From: Fidelibacterota bacterium
GTDB lineage: Bacteria; Fidelibacterota; SORT01
DNA length: 64,000 nucleotides
Reading direction: 5' to 3'
NCBI GenBank assembly: GCA_022571215.1
Contig: JACZYG010000007.1
Span: 48,342-112,341, forward strand
Shown here: positions 19,050 through 27,934 of the stretch, one piece after another
Position numbering within the stretch: the first letter of the stretch is position 1
Layout: each line of letters opens with the position of its first letter
Notes under the pieces: generated by a model
Told to the model about the DNA's origin: nothing
Database searches by the model: none
The model's input: the letters and a program-made list of their open reading frames with translations, nothing else
Program-made: the position numbers and the translations under genes

Positions 19050-21029
19050 ATGACTGACATAGGATATTTTGCACTTCAACTTGGGTTGATGGTGTCAGCG
19101 GGTTCTATAATTTTGGTGTTTTTAGGCGTTAGACAAAATCGTCCCGAACTTATCAGGAGCGGTGAAAACGGTGTAATAGCTGTTTTGGGATTGACTACAA
19201 TAGCCGTGTTTGCTCTTGAATACCTAATGATAACAAGTGATTTCAACGTGGAATACGTTGCAAAGTACACAAGTAGATCGCTGCCGCTGATCTATAAAAT
19301 AGCAGCGTTATGGGGTGGACAAGCGGGTTCGTTGTTGTTTTGGCTCTTTCTACTGACTATTTACAGCTCGGTAGTCGTTTTAATATATCGGAAAAAACAT
19401 AGGAAATTGATGCCATGGGTAGTGGGAACCACTATGGTGACATCAATCTTTTTCCATATACTATTGGTTTTCGTTGCCGATCCGTTTGTCAGACTTGATT
19501 TCATTCCCATAGACGGTAATGGTCTAAATCCATTGCTTCAGAATCCGTATATGGCAATACATCCTATAATGTTATATTTAGGATATGTAGGTTTTGTGAT
19601 CCCATTTGCGTTTGCCATAGGCGCGTTGGCAACAAAACATATGGGAACCGACTGGTTAAGAGCGATACGGCGTTCCACTATGACGGCGTGGCTCTTCCTT
19701 ACTATCGGAAATATACTCGGTATGAAATGGGCTTATGTTGAATTAGGATGGGGCGGATTTTGGGCTTGGGACCCGGTGGAAAACGCAGCAATCCTTCCCT
19801 GGTTTACCGGAACAGCATTTCTCCATTCAGTTATGATACAAGAGAAAAAGGGGATGTTGAAAATTTGGAACATGGTATTGATAATTACAACATTCCTGCT
19901 GACTATATTCGGAACATTCTTGACCCGAAGCGGCATACTCTCATCGGTTCATACGTTCACGAAATCCGCCATCGGACCTATGTTCTTCGGGTTTTTGGCT
20001 CTAATGACCGTAGCCAGTTTCGGATTACTCTTTATGCGATTGGATTCACTCAAAAGCGAAAGTCAGTTAGAATCGTTTATTTCAAGGGAGAGCACCTTTC
20101 TTTTCAACAATCTGCTTTTAGTGGGCGCGGCATTTGCCGTCTTGTGGGGAACAATTTTTCCCTTGGTGTCAGAATTCTTTAAAGGAGTTCAGGTGACAGT
20201 CAGCGCTCCGTTTTTTAACGCTATCACGGTCCCGATCGGGTTAAGTCTGATTCTCCTCACCGGAGTTTGCACGATGATCTCCTGGAGAAAGATGACTCTT
20301 TCCAAGTTCCGGAAAAACTTCTTATACCCTTTAATATTTTCAGCTGTTCTTGTTATGGTACAGCTTGCGGTGGGGCTTCGAGGGTTTTATACTATCATGG
20401 CTTTCACTTTTCTATTTTTCACCGTTTATTCGCTGTTCATGGAATTTTGGATGGGCACAAGAGCGCGGCAAAGGATGACCGGTGAAAAAGCGTTACAGGC
20501 GCTCAATGCTCTCATCGGGAAAAATAAAAGAAGATATGGCGGATATATAGTGCATTTCGGAATGGTGCTCATCTTTTTCGGCTTCGCCGGATCGGGTTCA
20601 TTTCAATTTGAAAAGCAGATGTACATGAAGGCGGGAGAGTCCGTTCAATTAAAGGATTACCTGTTGATATTCAGAGGTCTTGAATCCGATGAGACCGACG
20701 GCTATACATCTGTTTATACAAATCTTGATATTTACCGGAATGGTGAACTCGTTTCACAGTTGAAACCCGAAAAGAGGTTCTACCCGAAACAGGAACAACC
20801 GAATACCGAGGTAGTGATTTACTCGACCTTCAAGGAAGATTTTTATGTAATTCTTGCGGGTTGGGATGATGAAGGCGCTACTATAAAAGTATACATCAAT
20901 CCGCTGATCATCTGGATATGGTTGGGCGGTATCGTTATCGTATTCGGAACGCTCATAGCAATTGCTCCGGATAATACTTTCGGTAGACTACGTCGAAGAC
21001 GAGATGTTGAAATGGAGGAAGCCGCCTAA
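19050..21029 (+). CDS. ccmF: Cytochrome c haem-lyase subunit CcmF/CcsA-type
   Basis: Membrane protein of the haem ligation system for c-type cytochromes. The 659 residues contain more than ten helices and the haem-handling tryptophan-rich motif 'GWGGFWAWDPVENAA' near residue 233, followed by 'LPWFTGTAFLHS'. The C-terminal periplasmic region and last helix match CcmF. No other ccm genes are adjacent; ccdA and tlpA at 9892-11156 are probable partners. Its stop overlaps that of the convergent aldehyde dehydrogenase gene. Confidence 0.92.
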   Translation: MTDIGYFALQLGLMVSAGSIILVFLGVRQNRPELIRSGENGVIAVLGLTTIAVFALEYLMITSDFNVEYVAKYTSRSLPLIYKIAALWGGQAGSLLFWLFLLTIYSSVVVLIYRKKHRKLMPWVVGTTMVTSIFFHILLVFVADPFVRLDFIPIDGNGLNPLLQNPYMAIHPIMLYLGYVGFVIPFAFAIGALATKHMGTDWLRAIRRSTMTAWLFLTIGNILGMKWAYVELGWGGFWAWDPVENAAILPWFTGTAFLHSVMIQEKKGMLKIWNMVLIITTFLLTIFGTFLTRSGILSSVHTFTKSAIGPMFFGFLALMTVASFGLLFMRLDSLKSESQLESFISRESTFLFNNLLLVGAAFAVLWGTIFPLVSEFFKGVQVTVSAPFFNAITVPIGLSLILLTGVCTMISWRKMTLSKFRKNFLYPLIFSAVLVMVQLAVGLRGFYTIMAFTFLFFTVYSLFMEFWMGTRARQRMTGEKALQALNALIGKNKRRYGGYIVHFGMVLIFFGFAGSGSFQFEKQMYMKAGESVQLKDYLLIFRGLESDETDGYTSVYTNLDIYRNGELVSQLKPEKRFYPKQEQPNTEVVIYSTFKEDFYVILAGWDDEGATIKVYINPLIIWIWLGGIVIVFGTLIAIAPDNTFGRLRRRRDVEMEEAA

Positions 21030-22642
21030 AATAATTTTCGTATTCGCAGTAATATGGATGTTATTGATACTCTTTGCCAAAATCTCTTAAAGGTCAGAAG
21101 TAGGATTATGCTCTTGAGTTTTTTTGGTATCTCGGTAGAATAAAGAGCGGTGTATGCTATTTTATAGAAATTCGCCAATTCATCCGTATACGGGTACCAC
21201 CAAAGATGCGCCTTCTTTCTGCTCGGGTCGAAGTCGGCAAATTTTATGTTCAATAATTCCATTAATCCAAAACGTGAATGTACACGACCGAATCCGCTGT
21301 TTTTAACCCCGCCCCATGGCGCGCCGGGTTCACCAAAGCCGTAAACCGAATCGTTTATGGTCACCTGTCCGGAATGAATTCCCTCTTGAATTTTCTTTGC
21401 GGTTTTTCGACTTCTGGTCCATCCGCTGGCTGCTAATCCGTATTTGGAATCATTAGCCAGCTTTATAGCCTCATCCACAGAGTCAACCGTCATAATAGGT
21501 AGTATCGGTCCGAACGTCTCCTCGCTCATAACATCCATCGTATGGTCAACATTGGTCAGTACTGTCGGTCTTAGGTAGTGCTTGCCCAACTCATCATCGG
21601 GGTTTTTGATACCGCCATATTCTAAGGTTGCTCCTTTAGACAGGGCATCTTCATAGTGTCTTGATACGGTTTTCATTTGAGACTCAACGGTCATCGGTCC
21701 AATATCCGTATCGGACATTAACGGGTCGCCTATCTTAAGTTTCTTTACTTCGTTGACCACAGCCTCCGTAAATATCGAGGCAATAGATTTTTCCACATAA
21801 ACTCTTTCTATTCCAACACATGTTTGACCGGCATTGCAAAAAGCGCCCCAAACTATGCCTTTAGCGCTTCGTTCAATATCGGCGTCTTCACAAACTATTG
21901 AGGCGTCTTTGCCGCCCAGCTCAAGAATCACGGGCGTAAGATTTTTGGAAGCGGAGATCATAACCTTTTTGCCCGTTTCAACGCTTCCCGTAAAAATAAT
22001 TTTATCGATACCGGGATGTGCCGTCAAAAGCGGAGCGTTTTCATCTAAAACCGCTAATACGGTTACCACTCCATCAGGGAATTCCGCCGCAGCGCACATC
22101 TCCTCTAATTTTTTTGCGGTGAAGATTGTTTCCAATGCGGGCTTCAGAATTATGGTATTCCCGCAGGTAATCGAACTCGCTAAGTCTATCAGGGGAATCA
22201 GAAATGGGTAGTTCCAGGGTGAGATGCTAAGCAGAGTCCCGATTGGTTCAAAAATAATTCGACCCTTTTTATGAGCGAACAGTGGCTGATGATATTCGGG
22301 TTTTAATTCAGATAGAAATCTTTCAGCATTTTTTGTTAAGTATTTCAGATAATCCAGAGAAGGAATCAGCTCCATTCCCAGCGATTCTGTATATGGTTTT
22401 CCCTGTTCCATTGTAACGAGTTTAGCGACGGAATCAGAATTTTCTATAAGCCATTCTAAAGCTTTACGCAAGTGTTTTACTCTTATTGCTACCGGCACAT
22501 TTTTCCATGAATAAAATGCCCGGTTCGAGTTTTCAATGACCATGTCGATCTCAGAGCTTCCGGTGAGTTGAATTTCTCCGATTAAGTCGCCGTCAGTTGG
22601 ATTTATGGATCTGTAAAGGGTGTTATTTAACTTTTCATCCAT
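21026..22642 (-). CDS. Aldehyde dehydrogenase family protein
   Basis: NAD(P)-dependent oxidation of an aldehyde to the acid. The core motifs are present: 'ISPWNYP' (cofactor), 'VILELGGKDASIV' (general base glutamate), 'NAGQTCVG' (catalytic cysteine) and 'GGVKNSGFGR'. At 538 residues it is longer than the usual 480-500: an approximately 50-residue basic and hydrophobic C-terminal tail may peripherally attach it to a membrane. Substrate unknown. It is a single gene with no operon partner. Confidence 0.92.
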   Translation of the reverse strand: MDEKLNNTLYRSINPTDGDLIGEIQLTGSSEIDMVIENSNRAFYSWKNVPVAIRVKHLRKALEWLIENSDSVAKLVTMEQGKPYTESLGMELIPSLDYLKYLTKNAERFLSELKPEYHQPLFAHKKGRIIFEPIGTLLSISPWNYPFLIPLIDLASSITCGNTIILKPALETIFTAKKLEEMCAAAEFPDGVVTVLAVLDENAPLLTAHPGIDKIIFTGSVETGKKVMISASKNLTPVILELGGKDASIVCEDADIERSAKGIVWGAFCNAGQTCVGIERVYVEKSIASIFTEAVVNEVKKLKIGDPLMSDTDIGPMTVESQMKTVSRHYEDALSKGATLEYGGIKNPDDELGKHYLRPTVLTNVDHTMDVMSEETFGPILPIMTVDSVDEAIKLANDSKYGLAASGWTRSRKTAKKIQEGIHSGQVTINDSVYGFGEPGAPWGGVKNSGFGRVHSRFGLMELLNIKFADFDPSRKKAHLWWYPYTDELANFYKIAYTALYSTEIPKKLKSIILLLTFKRFWQRVSITSILLRIRKLF

Positions 22643-22852
22643 AATTGTAAAATTGCCTATGCCGAGGTTAGTTGGAATACATTACGTATAATTAGCATTG
22701 GAATTTAATGTAACTGATGATAGTCAAACAAATCAAGCGAAGAGAAACCTTTTAATTTATTTGAAAATAGCGTAATAAATAATTAGATTATATGCAATGA
22801 ATTGCAAAATAATTGAAAATGACTTTTTATTAAATTAGGGGGAACTTTGGGA

Positions 22853-24199
22853 ATGAGTGACGATTTCAAGAACACCATAGGAGAAGGAATTACAAAATTA
22901 GTTCCACAACAGTTGGCGCTTCTTGCAACCAGGGCGGAAGAACTGAAACTTGATGTAGGCGATAAAGAATTCGAGCGGATGAAAACCGTTATCCTTAGCG
23001 CAGAGGGTGGTATAAGATCAGAATTACTTTTCAGAGTAGGCGACGATCTTATAGACAATGGCGAAAACGAAATAGCGTTGACGGTTCTTGAAGAAGCTAT
23101 TAAGGATTCTAAGGGAAGCAAACATGAACTGTTTCTGCATAATTCATTCGGTCTTGCCCTTTATCTCAATGGCAGACTAAATGAAGCAATCGAGATTCTC
23201 ACAAAACTGCTTCAGAAGAAGATCGGCAATGAACTCAGATGCACAATACAGCACTATCTTGGACTTTCCTATTTCGACAGTGGAGATTATAAGAGCGCGG
23301 CAAGTAATCTGAAGGAGGCTGCAAAAGAATACGATGAAGAAAAAATGTATGAACTATCGGCGCAAGCGAAGGAAGACGAGGGGCGCGTGTATCACGAAAC
23401 GGGTGAATACGAAAAAGCGCTGAAAATCTTTGGAAAAGCAAATGATTACGCAAAAGAGAAAACATTAGAAAAATCGTTGGAAAGAATTTCCGCTTTGCGG
23501 GGATACGCATTAATGGAATTGGGAAGGCTTAGACCCGCTGCCGATGCATTGGAATTTTCCTTGGGGGATAAATCAAATCCCGTTGATACAATCGACAGGA
23601 TGAAATTTCTCGCTCAAATATATATGCTGTTGGGTTCATCTGAAAAAGCCGAGGTCGCTTACAAGGAATTGAATAAACTGGCTGAAATGGTGGGAGACAA
23701 GGAAGAGATGATAAACGCTTTGGACCTGCTTGGAGTCTATTATCAATCAGTTGACAAGTATTCGCAAGCAAAAGAGACATTAAGACAGTCCTTCAATCTC
23801 AGAGTTAAATTCCAGGAAGAGACAGGAATAGAATTTCCCGGTAGTTGGGAATTTTGTCAGCTGTTCGAGAAGGTTAACAAGATGGCGGAATATATAGACG
23901 CGGATTATTCCGACAAACTCGGAATAAAACCTCATCCCGCGTATGACCTGGACGAAAAAATCACAATCAGCATGAAAAGACTGATAGAGTTACTTGACAA
24001 GGGAATTGACGAACCTTCCGCCTATGCGCTGAAATACTCAGGGAAAAATCTTAAAGATGCTACGAATGATTTTCAAAAAGAGTACATCTTGCAAATATTG
24101 AAGATGTACAAATGGGATAAAGGTCCGACATCCAAACATCTTGGAGTATCAACGAGTAATCTTTACCATTATCTTTATAAATTGGATATAGAACGATAG
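22853..24199 (+). CDS. TPR protein with C-terminal Fis-type helix-turn-helix
   Basis: About 300 residues of tetratricopeptide-like helical repeats (units such as 'LGLSYFDSGDYKSAASNLKEA' show the small-residue TPR pattern), then a C-terminal block 'YILQILKMYKWDKG' and 'SKHLGVSTSNLYHYLYKL'. That block matches the Fis/NtrC-type DNA-binding helix-turn-helix. There is no AAA+ or receiver domain. It may be a regulator in which the repeats sense a protein partner. AGGGGGA precedes the ATG at 22853 with good spacing; a TTG at 22847 is less likely. Confidence 0.75.
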   Translation: MSDDFKNTIGEGITKLVPQQLALLATRAEELKLDVGDKEFERMKTVILSAEGGIRSELLFRVGDDLIDNGENEIALTVLEEAIKDSKGSKHELFLHNSFGLALYLNGRLNEAIEILTKLLQKKIGNELRCTIQHYLGLSYFDSGDYKSAASNLKEAAKEYDEEKMYELSAQAKEDEGRVYHETGEYEKALKIFGKANDYAKEKTLEKSLERISALRGYALMELGRLRPAADALEFSLGDKSNPVDTIDRMKFLAQIYMLLGSSEKAEVAYKELNKLAEMVGDKEEMINALDLLGVYYQSVDKYSQAKETLRQSFNLRVKFQEETGIEFPGSWEFCQLFEKVNKMAEYIDADYSDKLGIKPHPAYDLDEKITISMKRLIELLDKGIDEPSAYALKYSGKNLKDATNDFQKEYILQILKMYKWDKGPTSKHLGVSTSNLYHYLYKLDIER

Positions 24200-24283
24200 G
24201 AATCAAACGGCAATTTTCACTTGTGTTTTGTACTCACAGACATATATTGTATATGAACTAAACAGCGTTAGAAAGGTAAAGAT

Positions 24284-24661
24284 ATGCAAGGTGAACTGAG
24301 CGCAGAGGTATTGAACTCGAAAGATTCCGTAGCGAAGGGAATTGCGGTTACTCCCGAGGCATCGAGTCATCTATCCGAGCTAATGACAAACGACGGAAAA
24401 GCCGGTTACGGACTCAAGGTAGGTGTAAAGGGCGGAGGTTGTTCGGGACTGCAATATGAACTTACTTTTGAGAAGGAACCTAAAAATGATGAAAAAATAT
24501 TCGAATCAAATGGACTGAGGATCTTCGTGGATCTGAAGAGTTATTTGTATTTACGGGGATTATCTCTTGACTTTTCAGGTGGTTTGAACGGAAAGGGGTT
24601 TGTATTTTCGAATCCGAATGCGGTGAAAACTTGCGGGTGCGGAACGTCCTTCGCTGCCTGA
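24284..24661 (+). CDS. Iron-sulfur cluster assembly protein, IscA/HesB family
   Basis: A-type carrier that delivers Fe-S clusters. The three conserved cysteines are visible in 'GGCSGLQYEL' and the C-terminal 'TCGCGTSF'. At 125 residues it has about 18 extra residues at the N-terminus before the core 'ITVTPEA'-like strand ('IAVTPEASSHL'). It stands alone, but fits the many Fe-S proteins of the window (Nuo subunits, aconitase, the SucC-ferredoxin fusion). Confidence 0.93.
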   Translation: MQGELSAEVLNSKDSVAKGIAVTPEASSHLSELMTNDGKAGYGLKVGVKGGGCSGLQYELTFEKEPKNDEKIFESNGLRIFVDLKSYLYLRGLSLDFSGGLNGKGFVFSNPNAVKTCGCGTSFAA

Positions 24662-24682
24662 ACAAGCCCAATATAAATTAAA

Positions 24683-24710
24683 AAACGGTTCTTGATTTCA
24701 GGAACCGTTT
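24683..24710 (+). terminator. Intrinsic terminator hairpin after the IscA-type gene
   Basis: A 9-bp perfect stem AAACGGTTC/GAACCGTTT with a 10-base loop, 22 bases after the stop codon. It is preceded by a run of As and followed by a T-rich stretch, so it could act in both directions. Confidence 0.65.
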
Positions 24711-24768
24711 CTATTATGTCGTTATTTAAGTTGGTATTTACCTGTTCCGGTAGATAAATTTAAGTGCT

Positions 24769-25797
24769 ATGAAAGCTATCAGAATCTATGAACACGGCGG
24801 TCCGGAAAATCTCATTTACGAAGATATAGCCGAGCCCGACATATCTCCGGGAGAGGTGCTGGTAAATGTCAAAGCCACAGCATTAAATCATCTTGATATT
24901 TGGGTACGCACAGGCTTGTCAGGAGCAAATTATAATCTTCCGAGGATTCCCGGCTCTGATGTAGCGGGTGTCGTGAGCGAGATCGGCAGTGAGGTTAAAG
25001 AAATCAAGCAAGGTGATGAAGTAATATTATATCCCGCCTATTTTTGCGGTAAATGTGCTGAATGTAAGTTGGGTAGACAGACATTTTGTAATTCGTTTGT
25101 TCCTTTGGGAACTACAATTGATGGCGGTAATGCGGAATATATAGTGGTTCCCGAACATAATCTGTTACCCAAGCCGGAAAATCTTAATTTTAATGAAGCC
25201 GCCGCATTTCCTTTAGTTTTCCTGACCGCGTGGCATATGTTGATAAGTTTAGGCAAGGTCAAAGAGAGTGACAAGGTGCTCGTGCATGGTGCAGGGAGCG
25301 GAGTAGGCGCTGCGGCGATTCAGATAGCGAACCAGTTTTGCGCGCGTGTGTACACTACATCATCAAGCGATGAAAAATTGGAGATGGCGACTGAAATAGG
25401 AGCCGACGTTACGATAAATTACGATAAAGAGAGTTTCCGGGATGTTATTTTCGAAGATACGGACGGAGAAGGAGTTGATATCGTGATCGAGCACGTTGGT
25501 CCTGCGACGTGGAAAGAAAGCATCCGCTCACTGAAAAAAGGAGGACGATTGGTGACATGTGGCGCTACAACCGGACCTGTCGCGGAATTGGAATTACGCC
25601 TCATATACAGCCGACAAATTTCGATTCATGGTTCATACATGGGTTATCTTTCCGAACTGAATGATGTTTTGCGGTATATTAATTCAGGCGCGTTTAAACC
25701 GATAGTAGATTCGGTATTTGATCTGAAAGATGCGCCGAATGCGCACAGGCATATGGAAGACAGGAAACAATTTGGAAAAATAATTTTAAATCCTTAA
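24769..25797 (+). CDS. Zinc-type alcohol dehydrogenase / quinone oxidoreductase (MDR family)
   Basis: A 342-residue medium-chain dehydrogenase. The N-terminal GroES-like domain has a structural zinc-type cysteine cluster 'CGKCAECKLGRQTFC', and the Rossmann domain has 'VHGAGSGVGAAAIQIA' near residue 170. It resembles NADPH:quinone or enoyl-type reductases with a zinc lobe. Substrate cannot be assigned. It is followed 14 bases later by lipoamide dehydrogenase. Confidence 0.88.
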   Translation: MKAIRIYEHGGPENLIYEDIAEPDISPGEVLVNVKATALNHLDIWVRTGLSGANYNLPRIPGSDVAGVVSEIGSEVKEIKQGDEVILYPAYFCGKCAECKLGRQTFCNSFVPLGTTIDGGNAEYIVVPEHNLLPKPENLNFNEAAAFPLVFLTAWHMLISLGKVKESDKVLVHGAGSGVGAAAIQIANQFCARVYTTSSSDEKLEMATEIGADVTINYDKESFRDVIFEDTDGEGVDIVIEHVGPATWKESIRSLKKGGRLVTCGATTGPVAELELRLIYSRQISIHGSYMGYLSELNDVLRYINSGAFKPIVDSVFDLKDAPNAHRHMEDRKQFGKIILNP

Positions 25798-25811
25798 GTA
25801 ATGAGTAATAA

Positions 25812-27197
25812 ATGACAGAAAATTCCTTTGATTTGCTGATTCTCGGGGGAGGTCCGGGGGGTTATATAGCAGCCATTCGCGCTAACCAATTAGGCATGAA
25901 TGTCGCTTTGGTAGAAGATAAGCATTTAGGAGGCATATGCCTTAATTGGGGCTGTATTCCCACTAAAGCATTGTTGAAAAGCGCTGAAGTATACGGTGAG
26001 CTATCGCATTCCTCGGATTTCGGTATTGAAGCCGGGAACATTTCATTTGATATGCCGAAGATTGTTAAGCGGAGTCGGCAGATTGCGCAACGCTTAAGCA
26101 GGGGTGTCGGTTTTCTGATGAAGAAAAATAACGTGACGCTCTTTAATGAACGAGGTTCGCTCGATGCCGACGCGAACGTAATTCTCGAAAGCGGCGGAGT
26201 ACTGAAGGCGAAAAATGTTATTCTCGCGACGGGAGCGCGCCCGATAACGCTGCCGGGCATAGATGTGGATGAAGAAAAGATCATCACGAGCAAAAGAGCT
26301 ATGAATCTTGAGAAACTGCCTGATAAAATACTTATCATAGGCGCCGGCGCAATCGGAGTGGAATTCGGATATTTCTTTTCCTCATTCGGTTCAGAGGTAA
26401 CATTAGTCGAAATGATGCCTCAGATTCTGCCTGTCGAGGACGAAGAGGTCGCAAAAGTGGTTGAAACTTCCTTTCTGAAAAACGGAATGAATATCAGAAC
26501 CGGGAGCGCTGTTAAGAGCGTCAAGAAAACCGAAGAGGGATTGGTTATAGAAATAGAAACTGACGGAGAAGCGGATACCATAAACACGGACATTGTCCTC
26601 AACGCCGTAGGTGTGCGGGGAAATATTGAGAATCTCGGGTTGGAAGAAGCCGGAGTCGAAACAAACGGTCGGTTCATCGATACCGATAGTTTGTGTAAGA
26701 CATCAAGGGAAGGAGTATGGGCTATCGGAGATGTTATCGGTCCGCCCCTGCTCGCTCATGTCGCCTCGACAGAGGGAGTAGTTGCCGTTGAAAATATAGC
26801 CGGCGAACCCAATAACGGCGTTGATTATTCAGCCATACCCGGATGCACATACTGTCAGCCTCAGGTAGCGAGTTTCGGGCTTACGGAAAAAGGAGCTGAT
26901 GAAAAGAACATTAAAGTAAAGATCGGAAGATTTCTATTTAGAGCAAACGGAAAGGCGCTTGCATTGGGAAGCCATGAAGGATTTGTTAAACTGCTGTTTG
27001 CTGAAGATGACGGTGAACTGCTCGGCGCCCATATAGTCGGGCAAGACGCTACGGAGATGATAGGCGAGCTCGTTCTTGCAAAGACACATGGAGCGACCTA
27101 TAAATCTATTATTGACACGCTCCATGCCCATCCCTCACTCGCTGAGGCAATTCCGGAAGCGGCGGGAGACGCGTATGGCGAGGCGCTTAACAGCTAA
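25812..27197 (+). CDS. lpdA: Dihydrolipoyl dehydrogenase (E3)
   Basis: Reoxidises the lipoyl groups of 2-oxoacid dehydrogenase complexes. All signatures are present: FAD loop 'GGGPGG', redox-active disulfide 'GGICLNWGCIPTK' near residue 40, NAD loop 'GAGAIGVEFG', 'WAIGDV' and the C-terminal His-Glu dyad in 'HAHPSLAEAIPEA'. At 461 residues it is normal. The next genes, lipB and a fused E1, belong to the same process. Confidence 0.95.
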   Translation: MTENSFDLLILGGGPGGYIAAIRANQLGMNVALVEDKHLGGICLNWGCIPTKALLKSAEVYGELSHSSDFGIEAGNISFDMPKIVKRSRQIAQRLSRGVGFLMKKNNVTLFNERGSLDADANVILESGGVLKAKNVILATGARPITLPGIDVDEEKIITSKRAMNLEKLPDKILIIGAGAIGVEFGYFFSSFGSEVTLVEMMPQILPVEDEEVAKVVETSFLKNGMNIRTGSAVKSVKKTEEGLVIEIETDGEADTINTDIVLNAVGVRGNIENLGLEEAGVETNGRFIDTDSLCKTSREGVWAIGDVIGPPLLAHVASTEGVVAVENIAGEPNNGVDYSAIPGCTYCQPQVASFGLTEKGADEKNIKVKIGRFLFRANGKALALGSHEGFVKLLFAEDDGELLGAHIVGQDATEMIGELVLAKTHGATYKSIIDTLHAHPSLAEAIPEAAGDAYGEALNS

Positions 27198-27198
27198 A

Positions 27199-27933
27199 AT
27201 GCATAGGGAGATTCAGCATTGGGAGATGGGAATAGTGCCCTATGAAGAAGCTCATGAATTGCAGCATCTCCTTATGAATGCGAAGAAAAACGGCGAAGAA
27301 AAAGATTATCTCATTACCCTCGAACATCCGCATACCTACACTATAGGCTCTTCAGGTTCCGAGGATAACCTGCTTGTAAACAGTGAGTATTTGAAGACGA
27401 GGGGAATCGCTCTTCAGCATATCGGCAGAGGGGGTGATATTACTTATCATGGACCGGGTCAGTTAGTGGCATATCCCATTTTAGATCTTAATCACTTTCA
27501 AAAGGATCTGCATAAATATCTGAGAGATTTAGAAGAGGTTTTGATGCTGACCGTAAAGCAATTTGGAATAACCGCCGAAAGGAAAAATGGTCTTACGGGA
27601 ATTTGGGTAAACGATGAAAAATTAGCATCTATCGGTATAAGAATGTCCAAATGGATAACCATGCACGGCAGCGCGCTTAACGTAGCTACCGATCTAAGCC
27701 TTTTCGATAATATAATTCCATGTGGTATCAGGGATAAGAAAGTGACTTCAATGTCAAAAATATTAGGGTATGCGATTGATATTGAAGATGTAACTCCTGT
27801 ATACGTAAATTCCTTTTCTAATCTGTTTGGAATTGAAAGAGTAGAGACGAGATCGGACAATTTCCTGAAGGGGAGCAATACAAATCCGCTAAAAGCCGGG
27901 CAGCGAAACGCTCTATTGGCGGAGATCAACTGA
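27199..27933 (+). CDS. lipB: Octanoyltransferase LipB
   Basis: Moves octanoyl from acyl carrier protein to lipoyl domains, the first step of lipoate synthesis. Motifs include 'IGRGGDITYHGPGQLV', 'ASIGIRMSKWITMHG' with the catalytic lysine block and 'CGIRDKKVTSM' with the catalytic cysteine. The chosen ATG at 27199 lies just after the lpdA stop and gives a normal 244 residues; the ATG at 27175 is an alternative overlapping lpdA. The frame is open further upstream but that part is antisense-like to no known LipB extension. Confidence 0.94.
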   Translation: MHREIQHWEMGIVPYEEAHELQHLLMNAKKNGEEKDYLITLEHPHTYTIGSSGSEDNLLVNSEYLKTRGIALQHIGRGGDITYHGPGQLVAYPILDLNHFQKDLHKYLRDLEEVLMLTVKQFGITAERKNGLTGIWVNDEKLASIGIRMSKWITMHGSALNVATDLSLFDNIIPCGIRDKKVTSMSKILGYAIDIEDVTPVYVNSFSNLFGIERVETRSDNFLKGSNTNPLKAGQRNALLAEIN

Positions 27934-27934
27934 G

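Noticed and set aside
21026..22642. P5C dehydrogenase partner for the proline dehydrogenase at 58042
   Set aside because: It is 35 kb away, and the sequence with its C-terminal tail looks like a general aldehyde dehydrogenase.
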